Shown one piece after another: positions 44,936-52,869 of a stretch of DNA of 64,000 nucleotides. The position numbers were made by a program, and so were the translations under genes. The notes beneath the pieces are model-generated. The model saw nothing but the letters and a program-made list of their open reading frames with translations, was not told where the DNA came from and made no database searches. Within the stretch, counting starts at the first letter, position 1. Each line of letters opens with the position of its first letter. This DNA is from Pseudoselenomonas ruminantium. GTDB taxonomy: Bacteria > Bacillota > Negativicutes > Selenomonadales > Selenomonadaceae. Location of the stretch: positions 1 through 64,000 of the forward strand of contig NZ_FNJQ01000013.1 of the NCBI RefSeq assembly GCF_900104055.1, read 5' to 3'.

Positions 44936-44993
44936 AATTCCCCTTGCTCTAATCATAAACTTCCATTGTTCTATGTTTTCGCCAAGGGGAATT
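44936..44993 (-). promoter_or_regulatory. Inverted repeat spanning the NSS/EAL intergenic gap and covering the EAL ribosome-binding site
   Basis: A perfect 11-bp inverted repeat, AATTCCCCTTG and CAAGGGGAATT, with a 36-nt loop. On the minus strand the second arm contains the AAGGGG Shine-Dalgarno and runs into TTT and the ATG. It could terminate the NSS transcript, hide the ribosome-binding site of the EAL gene, or both. Confidence 0.6.
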
Positions 44994-45009
44994 ATAATTC
45001 CTGCAATAT

Positions 45010-46410
45010 TTAGTTAATAATCCCAAAAGCCTGCAGAGCCAGGATGACCATGATTACCGGTGCCACATAACGGATGACTAGACGGTAAAGGCCTTTGCGC
45101 GGCATGGGACTGCCATCAGCTTCCATTTCGCCGATGATCCATTCCGGCTTCACGAGCCAGCCAATCAGGATGGCGGACAGGAAGGCGATGATGGGCATCA
45201 TGCAGGCCGTACTGATATAGTCCATGATGTCCAAAAGCTGTCCAGTGGAACCATTAGGCAGCCCAACTTCCACATAGAACAGGCTGTAGCCCAAAGCAAT
45301 GACCACCGTGATGACGGTGTAGAAGGCACTGACGATCAGCGTGACTTTCTTGCGCTCTGCCTGGAAGATTTCCATGCAGTTGGCCACGATAGCCTCCAGC
45401 ACGGAAATACAGCTGGTCAGGGCAGCAAAGATCGCCATCAGGAAGAACGCCGCCCCCACGATGATACCGATGACGCCTAAGGAGTTAAAGACCTTCGGCA
45501 AAGACACGAACATGAGCTTCGGACCGGCAGCCATGCCGTCCATGCCGGAGAAGGCAAATATGGCCGGAATGATCATCATACCCGCGAGCACTGCCACCGC
45601 CGTATCCACGATTGCAATCTGGGACACGGACTGATTGAGGTTGACATCCTTCTTGACATAGGAACCATAGGTAATCATGATGCCCATGGCCACGGACAGC
45701 GAGTAGAACATCTGGCTCATGGCATCCAGCACGATCTGGATGTACTTGCTGAGCGTCAGGCCTTCAAAATTCGGCAGGAAGTAGATTGCCAGCCCCTGCA
45801 GGCCCGTTCTGACCGTGCCATCTGCATCCTGAACTTCCAAAGTCAGCACATAGAGGGAAATCAGGATAACCGTGATGAGCAGGACGGGCATGATGATGCG
45901 CGAAGAAGCCTCAATGCCCCGTTCCACCCCGCGGTAAACCACGAAGGCCGTCGCCAGCATAAAGATGGCCGCATAGATGCCGGACTCCACGGGATTCGTG
46001 ATAAAGCCCACGAAGTATTCATCCTGCGCTGCAGCTGCTCCTGCGCCTGTCAGGAACGTCACGGCATACTTGGTAATCCAGCCTCCGATAACCGCATAAT
46101 AAGTCATGATGATTGCCGGTACTAAAAAGGTCAGGATACCCAAGAATTTCCAGCCGGGTTTCATGGCGCCATAAGCTTTGATGGAACTGAGCTGAGTTTT
46201 GCGCCCGATAGCCAAATCCGAGGACAAAAGTGCGTAACCAAAGGTCACAAGCAAAATCAAATACGTGAGCAGGAAAATTCCGCCGCCATCCTTCGCAGCA
46301 AAATACGGAAACCGCCAAAGATTGCCCACGCCAACGGCGGAGGCTGCCGCCGCTAATACGAAGCCAAGCTGGCCGGAAAAGCTGCTGTCCTTGCTGTTTT
46401 TCTCATTCAT
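45010..46410 (-). CDS. Neurotransmitter:sodium symporter (NSS/SNF) family transporter
   Basis: Sodium-coupled importer, probably of amino acids, in the inner membrane. The 466 residues show about 11-12 helices and the family's first-helix signature AAAASAVGVGNLWRFPYFAAKDGGG (sodium-binding region), then IIMTYYAVIGGWITKY and the helix-6/7 region (FYSLSVAMGIMITYGSY). The substrate is unknown; bacterial members include LeuT and TnaT-like tryptophan carriers. The ATG at 46410 has GAGG 8 nt upstream. The promoter carries a palindrome (46447-46470), suggesting specific repression. Confidence 0.92.
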   Translation of the reverse strand: MNEKNSKDSSFSGQLGFVLAAAASAVGVGNLWRFPYFAAKDGGGIFLLTYLILLVTFGYALLSSDLAIGRKTQLSSIKAYGAMKPGWKFLGILTFLVPAIIMTYYAVIGGWITKYAVTFLTGAGAAAAQDEYFVGFITNPVESGIYAAIFMLATAFVVYRGVERGIEASSRIIMPVLLITVILISLYVLTLEVQDADGTVRTGLQGLAIYFLPNFEGLTLSKYIQIVLDAMSQMFYSLSVAMGIMITYGSYVKKDVNLNQSVSQIAIVDTAVAVLAGMMIIPAIFAFSGMDGMAAGPKLMFVSLPKVFNSLGVIGIIVGAAFFLMAIFAALTSCISVLEAIVANCMEIFQAERKKVTLIVSAFYTVITVVIALGYSLFYVEVGLPNGSTGQLLDIMDYISTACMMPIIAFLSAILIGWLVKPEWIIGEMEADGSPMPRKGLYRLVIRYVAPVIMVILALQAFGIIN

Positions 46411-46439
46411 ATACATCACCTCTAATTCTTGATAAGAAT

Positions 46440-46467
46440 ATTATACACCTTTACAGTCATTTGTAAA
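46440..46467 (-). promoter_or_regulatory. Putative promoter of the NSS transporter gene
   Basis: Minus-strand TTTACA, 16 bp, TATAAT, about 30 nt before the start codon. Confidence 0.6.
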
Positions 46468-46470
46468 GGT
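46447..46470. promoter_or_regulatory. Palindromic operator candidate overlapping the NSS promoter
   Basis: A perfect 9-bp inverted repeat ACCTTTACA-N6-TGTAAAGGT that covers the -35 element and spacer. The spacing fits a dimeric regulator; none is adjacent. Confidence 0.5.
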
Positions 46471-46536
46471 TTTTATCATAAATATATACTTTTGTTTTTA
46501 TGGAATCAACATTGTTTTTATTCATGAAAAAAAAAA

Positions 46537-46575
46537 CAGCCATAATCCTTGCCTGCTGGACAGGGATTATGGCTG
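46537..46575 (-). terminator. Terminator of udk
   Basis: A 12-bp stem (CAGCCATAATCC/GGATTATGGCTG) with a 15-nt loop and ten T on the minus strand. The 46471-46621 gap holds nothing else evident. Confidence 0.85.
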
Positions 46576-46621
46576 ACTTTGCCTGTTTTATATTCCACTC
46601 AAGAAAGACATATGTTTTACA

Positions 46622-47245
46622 TCAATCTTCATCCGGATTATCCAAGATCCGTTCAATCTTGTTCTTCATGACTTCAAAAGCCACATCATTAAGGCCGCTG
46701 TTGAGGACGATATCCGCCACATTGCGAGTGGGTTCCACATAGAGATAGTGCATCGGCTTTACCGTTGCCAGATAATGCTCGATAATGTCCTGCAGCTCGC
46801 GGCCGCGCTCTTCCATATCCCGCACTACGCGGCGCAGGATGCGTTCATCGGCATCCGCCTCCACGAAAATCTTGATATCGAACAAATCCCGCAGGCGCTC
46901 ATCCTGGAAGATCAAAATGCCTTCCACCACGATAACGCGGCTGGGATTGATGGTTACAGTCTTATCGGAACGATTATGTTGGGTGAAGTCATACACCGGG
47001 CATTTGATGCTCTCACCATTGCGCAGAGCCTCAAGATGCTCCACCAGCAGATCCGTTTCCAGGGCCTGTGGATGGTCATAGTTGATCTTGCGGCGTTCCT
47101 CCATGGACAGGTCATCATTGGCGCGATAGTAGTTGTCGTGGTATATGACTGTTATGTTATCACCAAAAAAATTCTTCAAGCGATTGGTAAAGGTGGATTT
47201 ACCCGAACCGGAACCACCGGCAATACCAATAATCGTTGTCTTCAT
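46622..47245 (-). CDS. udk: Uridine kinase
   Basis: Salvages uridine and cytidine to their monophosphates. The 207-residue product has the P-loop GIAGGSGSGKSTF, HDNYYRANDDLSMEERRKINYDHP, and VIVVEGILIF, as in the family. Start ATG 47245 has GGAGGTG 9 nt upstream; the longer frame from 47278 has no site. Confidence 0.95.
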   Translation of the reverse strand: MKTTIIGIAGGSGSGKSTFTNRLKNFFGDNITVIYHDNYYRANDDLSMEERRKINYDHPQALETDLLVEHLEALRNGESIKCPVYDFTQHNRSDKTVTINPSRVIVVEGILIFQDERLRDLFDIKIFVEADADERILRRVVRDMEERGRELQDIIEHYLATVKPMHYLYVEPTRNVADIVLNSGLNDVAFEVMKNKIERILDNPDED

Positions 47246-47301
47246 TTGGCGCAACACCTCCTTTGGGTAATTCAGCATTAGTAACGATTATAGCACAAAA
47301 C

Positions 47302-48030
47302 TTATTCTTCCGCTAGTATTTCATAGAGTTCCAGTATCTCCCGTATTCGTTTGGTTTCCACAGCACTCAGCTCATGACGGCGTGACTTGCCGCCAAGCTT
47401 ATAGTAGACAATATAACCGCCGCCCACGCTCAGTATCCGCTTGAACGCATCTATGACGGATCTATTGGCATTCAGCGAATAGCTTTCCGTCAGCCACTCC
47501 GCATCCGAAGCCATATGCTTATTCAATTTTGACGGATCAAAGGCCACCGTCGTCGTCTGGCCACCAGCTACGATATCCAGACGGTCACCCTTGATCCAAG
47601 CAGTCTGCAGCGGATCGCTAATATGATAATAATAGTAGACATCATAAGCTATGACACACTTCCCATTGCCCGCTATCACAAAGGGGCGCAGATAAACCCC
47701 AGGTTCCGGTTTTTTCGGCCACTTATGCTTATAGTATGTCAGCCCACCGACAGTCTCTGCTGCCATATTGTCCTTGAGTTCCCTTGTCTTCTTCTCCCGG
47801 GCCTCTGCAGCTGCTTTTTCTTTGGCCTCTTCCTGGCGGCGTATTTCTTCCTCCTTGGCCTTCTGCGCTTCCCTTTCCAATTCCTCCGGTGTCTTTTCTT
47901 TTTCCTTGGCCAGCTTCGCTTCCTGCTGGATTTGCTTCTCCTGCTGGACATAGTAATATGCTGCGCCGCCCGCGGCCATGATCAGAATATATATCACGAT
48001 TGCACCAATGATGATGTGGGATCTTTTCAA
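47302..48030 (-). CDS. Membrane-anchored coiled-coil protein of unknown function
   Basis: About 242 residues: one N-terminal membrane helix (HIIIGAIVIYILIMAAGGAAYYYV), an alternating Lys/Glu coiled coil (about 30-90) and a beta-rich C-terminal domain with many Tyr (IAYDVYYYYHISDP; GGGYIVYYKLGG). The start is set at TTG 48030, 6 nt after GAGGTG; the ATG at 48051 lies in front of that site. I do not recognise the domain. It is downstream of TpsA, separated by a terminator. Confidence 0.7.
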   Translation of the reverse strand: MKRSHIIIGAIVIYILIMAAGGAAYYYVQQEKQIQQEAKLAKEKEKTPEELEREAQKAKEEEIRRQEEAKEKAAAEAREKKTRELKDNMAAETVGGLTYYKHKWPKKPEPGVYLRPFVIAGNGKCVIAYDVYYYYHISDPLQTAWIKGDRLDIVAGGQTTTVAFDPSKLNKHMASDAEWLTESYSLNANRSVIDAFKRILSVGGGYIVYYKLGGKSRRHELSAVETKRIREILELYEILAEE

Positions 48031-48088
48031 TATTCTCACCTCATATGTCATATTTCACGCGAAAAGGCAAAAATCCTGCAAGAAAAAA

Positions 48089-48122
48089 ACAGCCCCGCAA
48101 GCTTTTCCTTGCAGGACTGTTT
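48089..48122 (-). terminator. Terminator of the tpsA gene
   Basis: Hairpin of 14 bp with two mismatches (AACAGCCCCGCAAG/CTTGCAGGACTGTT), followed on the minus strand by TTTTTTTC, 8 nt past the stop. Confidence 0.85.
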
Positions 48123-48129
48123 GATTTCA

Positions 48130-51100
48130 TCAGTCGAAGCAGATATAAACCGCGTCTATATCTTCAAGTTCCAACCCCATCTCCTTGAAAGCCGTGTGCA
48201 ACGCCTGGCTGGCAACATCCACATTGCGCGCCCTGTCACCGGCTTCTATCAAATTCAACGCGGATCCATCTACCGGATGAATTGCAAAGACCATGCCATC
48301 ATAGATTAACTTGAAAGCTGCGGCACCTCTTTTGGTAACCAGCTGTTTGGTATATTCCCGATACTGATCAGGCATAATCATTTTGGGCACCGGAATATCC
48401 TTATCCGCAGGCATCAAAGTAACCTGCTGCGGCTCTACGGTTACCTGATAAGTACCATAATCATAAATTTGGTTATTGACCTTCTTGCCAAAAGGAATCT
48501 TCGCCACAGTCAAACCTAAAACTTTCTGTACCGCCCCCTCATCTGAAACATTTTCCAAACGATAAGCCCCCTGTCCGGCCTGCGGGTTCCCATCCACATA
48601 ATCAATCTGTGGCCGATCCACCGCCTGTGTTTGTTGCGGTTCCGGCTTCGCCTCGGGCTCCGGCTTCACTTCGGGTTCCGGCTTCACTTCAGGTTCCGGC
48701 TTCACCTCAGGTTCCGGCTTCACCTCGGGTTCCGGCTTCACCTCAGGTTCCGGCTTCACCTCAGGTTCCGGCTTCACCTCAGGTTCCGGCTTCACCTCAG
48801 GTTCCGGCTTCACCTCGGGTTCCGGCTTCACCTCGGGTTCCGGCTTCACTTCGGGTTCCGGCTTCACCTCGGGTTCCGGCTTCACTTCGGGTTTTGTTTT
48901 TAATGTATATTCCCCTGTATAGTTGAAGCGATAATTCCCTACCTGCTCTCCATTTTTTATCTCCTTTTGATCCACCAATACCTTAATATCGTACTTACCA
49001 TCCGAACGTTTATCACCAATCGTCCAAGCAAGTTTCGGTGCATTTTCCAATGTATCACCATTTACCAGCTGGTCTTTATACGAGACGCCTGTAACCTTAA
49101 TGTTGTCACTTGTCAGTTCCTCTCCCTCACCAGTCAACTTCAACGATACATCACGAGGCGTAATGGTCAGCCTCCCCTTATCCGGAATAATATTATAATT
49201 TGCTGCATCATCCGGATCAGCAAAACTTACAGAATCCACTTCAACTACATTTTTATAAACGCCTGCATTTGCCGTTACAGCACCATCCGGCACCTTATAA
49301 TCGTCCGTCAGGCTGAATTTAAAGCCAACGACTGCATCACCGTTTACCAATCCCGAAGCATGAATTTTACGCTTGCTGTATTCAGCACTGCCATATTCTC
49401 CCTCAAGATCTTCCTGCACAGTCAAATCCCGAGGCATAATCGTCAAGCTGGGCTTCTCCGTCAATTCCGGCTTATAACCATGCGCTACTGCCGTATTGTT
49501 GGCAAAAGATGCCTCATCAACCCCAATAGTATAAACAGCCATCTTCCCATCTGCTGCAGCTTTATCACCACCATTGCGCGTGGCTTCTGCAGAAAATCCC
49601 TTACTCGATAAGTTGACAGCAGCATCCGCGGTCTCCGGTACTGTTGACTCATCAAACACATTCTTATATTTTTCAAACAGCGCCTTGTCCACGTCCTGCA
49701 GCTTAGCTGTTACCGGTGTCGTAATTTTTTCGCTAAATGCCTCACCATAAGTTTTCTCCATATCTTGAATCGTATAGGACATAACCGGCTGATAGTTGAA
49801 AATATACCGCCCATTGTGAGCCTCGTCTTCTATCGGAGCTGCATAACGATAAATATTTTCGTCATTATCCTCACCGGTGTCCTTCTGACTCCGCCCCCAC
49901 AGTGCATAGGTGCCGCTGCTGAGATTATCTCCATACTCATTACCAGCCGGATCATTTGTATATATCTTCCAGCCGCCGACCTTGCCAGCATCCGAGCCAG
50001 TCTCTATGCCTTTAGCACCTGTGGACTTATTGACCAATTTGCCATCATGGGCGTCGATGATTACAGCATCCGGAGCCGTCGATTCGGTTTTAATGCCATC
50101 ATTCTCGATAACTCCATCATCCTTGATGAGTTTCTCGTTCATAGTAATGGCATGTCCGGAACCTTCGGTGACTAATTTGACTTTTTGCTTCGCCTTAATC
50201 CCCCGAATATCAATATTCCCTTTTGATTGGACATCAACGCTGTCAGCAGTAATATGGTCGCCAATCGCCACACCAGCATTGCCCATAATATTCAACTGAC
50301 CGTCAACTTGTACCAAACCAGTGTATTTTCCATCTGTTTCCGGATTTATCTGATACTGATGATCCACATTCTTCGCCATCGTACCAGGATTAGCTCCACC
50401 GCCAGTCGTCACTTTACCAGCAGTTTTAATGGATAGATTATTCAAAGGAGCTGATTTACCTACATTGCCACCGATTGTAATATTTCCCTTGTCACTAATG
50501 AGGTTAACATTGGCATGAAGCATGTTTGTTTCCTGCACAAAACCTCTTACATTACTCTTCTGGTCATTGACATCAGCCCAGCTGGTATCTTCTCTGTCAC
50601 CGACTGCCACAAAAGGCTGCTCATAACTAGCATCATTCTGATTATTATTGGGCTCATCATATATATAATGATTTCCAGCGTCATTATGTGTTGAATCCTT
50701 TGACCACCCCTGATACATATTGATAGCCGTCGTTCCCTTGCCTTTATCACCGGTTGTATAAAATACCTGCCCTGTTTGCTTCCATGCTTCCGGCCCAGTT
50801 TCCCACTTGAATACACGATTTGCCTTATTTTTAGCACTTCCTGTATAGCCAGTACGTCCCCCTAAAAGCCATTCATTATTCTTTCTTATCGCTAAAGGCG
50901 CGAGTTGTGAACGAATCACCCAATCTTCCAATGGGGTAGTGATTGTCGCCAGGTATTTGTCACCCGTATTAATACCACCTTCAGTCCCTTCCTGTGCCGC
51001 CAGCCTTGCCCGATCCCATCGGTTAAAAATATTTTCACGGTTATTATTTATTTCACCGTTAGTATCCTTTTTGGTTATATCCGCAGTTGAAAGAATATGT

Positions 51101-52854
51101 TCCGCTAATTTATTATATATGGCTATATTTTCTGGCTTGACTATATCTGAAAATTCCATAGGAATTTCACAATTTCCCAACTGAACATATTTCTCATAAT
51201 ATGTCTTTATTGCTGCTTTCTCATCTTTTAACAAATCTTTCGGATACTGATTTTCTGCACCAAAAATATGTTCCTTTACCCGATCATAAGCTGCCTGATA
51301 TTTTAACTCGGTCTTTCCTTCCGCAGTCGTTATAGTCTCATTCACCAGCTTATCCGAATCAATCCAGGCAATATTTTTAAGATACTTATTATAATAGCTT
51401 TCTACCAATTTTTTTAAAGCATCGTCCCATACAACACTTCCGCCGCTTCCATCACTGCTATTATTCTGAAAGAACCGATAAGTATTGACCGAACCGAGAT
51501 TGCCACTGATATTTATATGGCCGTCACCAGCACCACCAGTGGTATTAATAGTAAATTTCCCGTCTTCAATTCCTAGGCCCACATCGCCATAGAAATTGAC
51601 ATTGCCTCCTTGGGTAGTGATGGTAACATCCTTCTGCTGCCTGTCATTGATGGTGCCAATAAAAGTACCCACTGTACCATCGGTTATCTTCTGACCGGTA
51701 CCGGAAGTAAAATCGCCGCCATTAGTCGTTACATCATTATTGAGTACGACCATGCCCTTGCCTACACCAGCAGTATCGGCATGCAGCTGTACATTGATTT
51801 TTCCCGTTTCTACCACCAGCGGAGCATTCACGGTAACATTCCTGCGGGCCTGCAAATCTATCGTGCCCGCTTTTTCCATTCCACCAGCATTAAGTTTCGC
51901 CGCAGAGCCAATCTCCACATTATCCCCCGCAGCTTTTATAATGCCGCCATTCTGACCACTGGTATTAAGCTCACCTGCAGTCACCATCACCTTACCGCTT
52001 TCGCCTGCGTTCAGAAGCACTTCGCCATTTTCATTAATTGTGATGGCCTTAGCCTCTTGAAAATCACCGTTGTTTATTACGTTGCTGACTAAATCCTCAG
52101 CATCATTCTTAGTCAACAAAACATAACCTTTGGTTGACTTGATATCCTCCTTTAAGGCCTTATTGTGGACCAAATCAGCATCGGCGTTGAAATTCAGCTT
52201 GCCAGCTGAATCCAGAGATAGCCGTACATTCTTTGTCGCTGACAGTGCTATTTCACCGCCTTTGGTTTCGATGTGCCCTGTATTTTCCACCACGGCCGCA
52301 TGTAAAGCCACAAGCCCGCCCTTCGCATTAATGTTTTTGGCATTCAGTATGGTACCTTTACTGTCGTTTCCTAACTGCAGGTCAATATCTATAGCGCCCG
52401 TACTATTACCAAAATTCTCCATTAAAGCATTTAATTTATCTGTATTAACCTGCGTTGTGGAAGCCACAAGGTTACCCACATCAATCGACTTATCTCCACC
52501 AAAGATTATCCCGTGCGGATTGAGCAGGAATACCGTGCCACCAGCTGTCAGTTTGCCGAAAATCTTTGACGGATGCGTGTCTAAAATACGATTCAACGCA
52601 ATACCACCATCAGGCTGATTGAAATTCACCACCTCATCTTTTCCTATATCAAAGGTCTTCCAATCGATTGCCGCCCTTGTCGTAGTTTGGGTAATCGTCA
52701 ACTCATTAGCTGCATTTTTATGAACATCGACTGTTCCAGAACGAACCCCCTTTTCAATCGGTAAAGCCTCCACATTTCCTCCATACAACAACGAAGCACT
52801 AAGCCCAATTGCCACAGCTAATCTCAACGCGTCATGCCGCGATTTTTTCATCAT
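48130..52854 (-). CDS. Two-partner-secretion exoprotein (TpsA, filamentous haemagglutinin type) with inserted C-type-lectin-like domain
   Basis: A 1574-residue surface or secreted adhesin. Seen: a signal peptide (LRLAVAIGLSASLLYGGNVEA), then the N-terminal TPS domain (about 32-300) with DGGIALNRI and LLNPHGIIFGG, the NPNG-type motif recognised by TpsB. Beta-helix repeats follow (about 170-455), then a helical segment (475-610) and a domain at 612-777 resembling a C-type lectin: ARLAAQEGTEGG, YLATITTPLED, WLLGGRTG, YQGW, DEPNNN, WADVND, GFVQET. After more repeats come three MBG-like beta domains (about 1060-1340), a (KPEPEV) proline-rich rod and a unique 160-residue C-terminal domain. Encoded directly after its TpsB transporter. 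Confidence 0.92.
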   Translation of the reverse strand: MMKKSRHDALRLAVAIGLSASLLYGGNVEALPIEKGVRSGTVDVHKNAANELTITQTTTRAAIDWKTFDIGKDEVVNFNQPDGGIALNRILDTHPSKIFGKLTAGGTVFLLNPHGIIFGGDKSIDVGNLVASTTQVNTDKLNALMENFGNSTGAIDIDLQLGNDSKGTILNAKNINAKGGLVALHAAVVENTGHIETKGGEIALSATKNVRLSLDSAGKLNFNADADLVHNKALKEDIKSTKGYVLLTKNDAEDLVSNVINNGDFQEAKAITINENGEVLLNAGESGKVMVTAGELNTSGQNGGIIKAAGDNVEIGSAAKLNAGGMEKAGTIDLQARRNVTVNAPLVVETGKINVQLHADTAGVGKGMVVLNNDVTTNGGDFTSGTGQKITDGTVGTFIGTINDRQQKDVTITTQGGNVNFYGDVGLGIEDGKFTINTTGGAGDGHINISGNLGSVNTYRFFQNNSSDGSGGSVVWDDALKKLVESYYNKYLKNIAWIDSDKLVNETITTAEGKTELKYQAAYDRVKEHIFGAENQYPKDLLKDEKAAIKTYYEKYVQLGNCEIPMEFSDIVKPENIAIYNKLAEHILSTADITKKDTNGEINNNRENIFNRWDRARLAAQEGTEGGINTGDKYLATITTPLEDWVIRSQLAPLAIRKNNEWLLGGRTGYTGSAKNKANRVFKWETGPEAWKQTGQVFYTTGDKGKGTTAINMYQGWSKDSTHNDAGNHYIYDEPNNNQNDASYEQPFVAVGDREDTSWADVNDQKSNVRGFVQETNMLHANVNLISDKGNITIGGNVGKSAPLNNLSIKTAGKVTTGGGANPGTMAKNVDHQYQINPETDGKYTGLVQVDGQLNIMGNAGVAIGDHITADSVDVQSKGNIDIRGIKAKQKVKLVTEGSGHAITMNEKLIKDDGVIENDGIKTESTAPDAVIIDAHDGKLVNKSTGAKGIETGSDAGKVGGWKIYTNDPAGNEYGDNLSSGTYALWGRSQKDTGEDNDENIYRYAAPIEDEAHNGRYIFNYQPVMSYTIQDMEKTYGEAFSEKITTPVTAKLQDVDKALFEKYKNVFDESTVPETADAAVNLSSKGFSAEATRNGGDKAAADGKMAVYTIGVDEASFANNTAVAHGYKPELTEKPSLTIMPRDLTVQEDLEGEYGSAEYSKRKIHASGLVNGDAVVGFKFSLTDDYKVPDGAVTANAGVYKNVVEVDSVSFADPDDAANYNIIPDKGRLTITPRDVSLKLTGEGEELTSDNIKVTGVSYKDQLVNGDTLENAPKLAWTIGDKRSDGKYDIKVLVDQKEIKNGEQVGNYRFNYTGEYTLKTKPEVKPEPEVKPEPEVKPEPEVKPEPEVKPEPEVKPEPEVKPEPEVKPEPEVKPEPEVKPEPEVKPEPEVKPEPEVKPEPEAKPEPQQTQAVDRPQIDYVDGNPQAGQGAYRLENVSDEGAVQKVLGLTVAKIPFGKKVNNQIYDYGTYQVTVEPQQVTLMPADKDIPVPKMIMPDQYREYTKQLVTKRGAAAFKLIYDGMVFAIHPVDGSALNLIEAGDRARNVDVASQALHTAFKEMGLELEDIDAVYICFD
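48637..48891. repeat. 18-bp tandem repeat encoding KPEPEV hexapeptides
   Basis: Fourteen 18-bp units within tpsA, differing only at a few third-codon positions. Each unit encodes Lys-Pro-Glu-Pro-Glu-Val, an extended rod. Unit-number changes stay in frame. Confidence 0.95.
50524..51021 (-). other. C-type-lectin-like domain encoded within tpsA
   Basis: Residues 612-777 of TpsA. The order of motifs (an early helix plus YLATI, WLLGG, FKWETGPEAW, YQGW, EPN, WADVND, GFVQE) follows the C-type lectin fold. The EPN triplet and the ND after WADV are the usual calcium and sugar ligands, and EPN favours mannose-type sugars. Assigned by eye. Confidence 0.6.
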
Positions 52855-52869
52855 AACAATTCCTTCCCT

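Noticed and set aside
48637-48891. Tandem repeats as a possible CRISPR array
   Set aside because: Units are contiguous without spacers and encode KPEPEV in frame.
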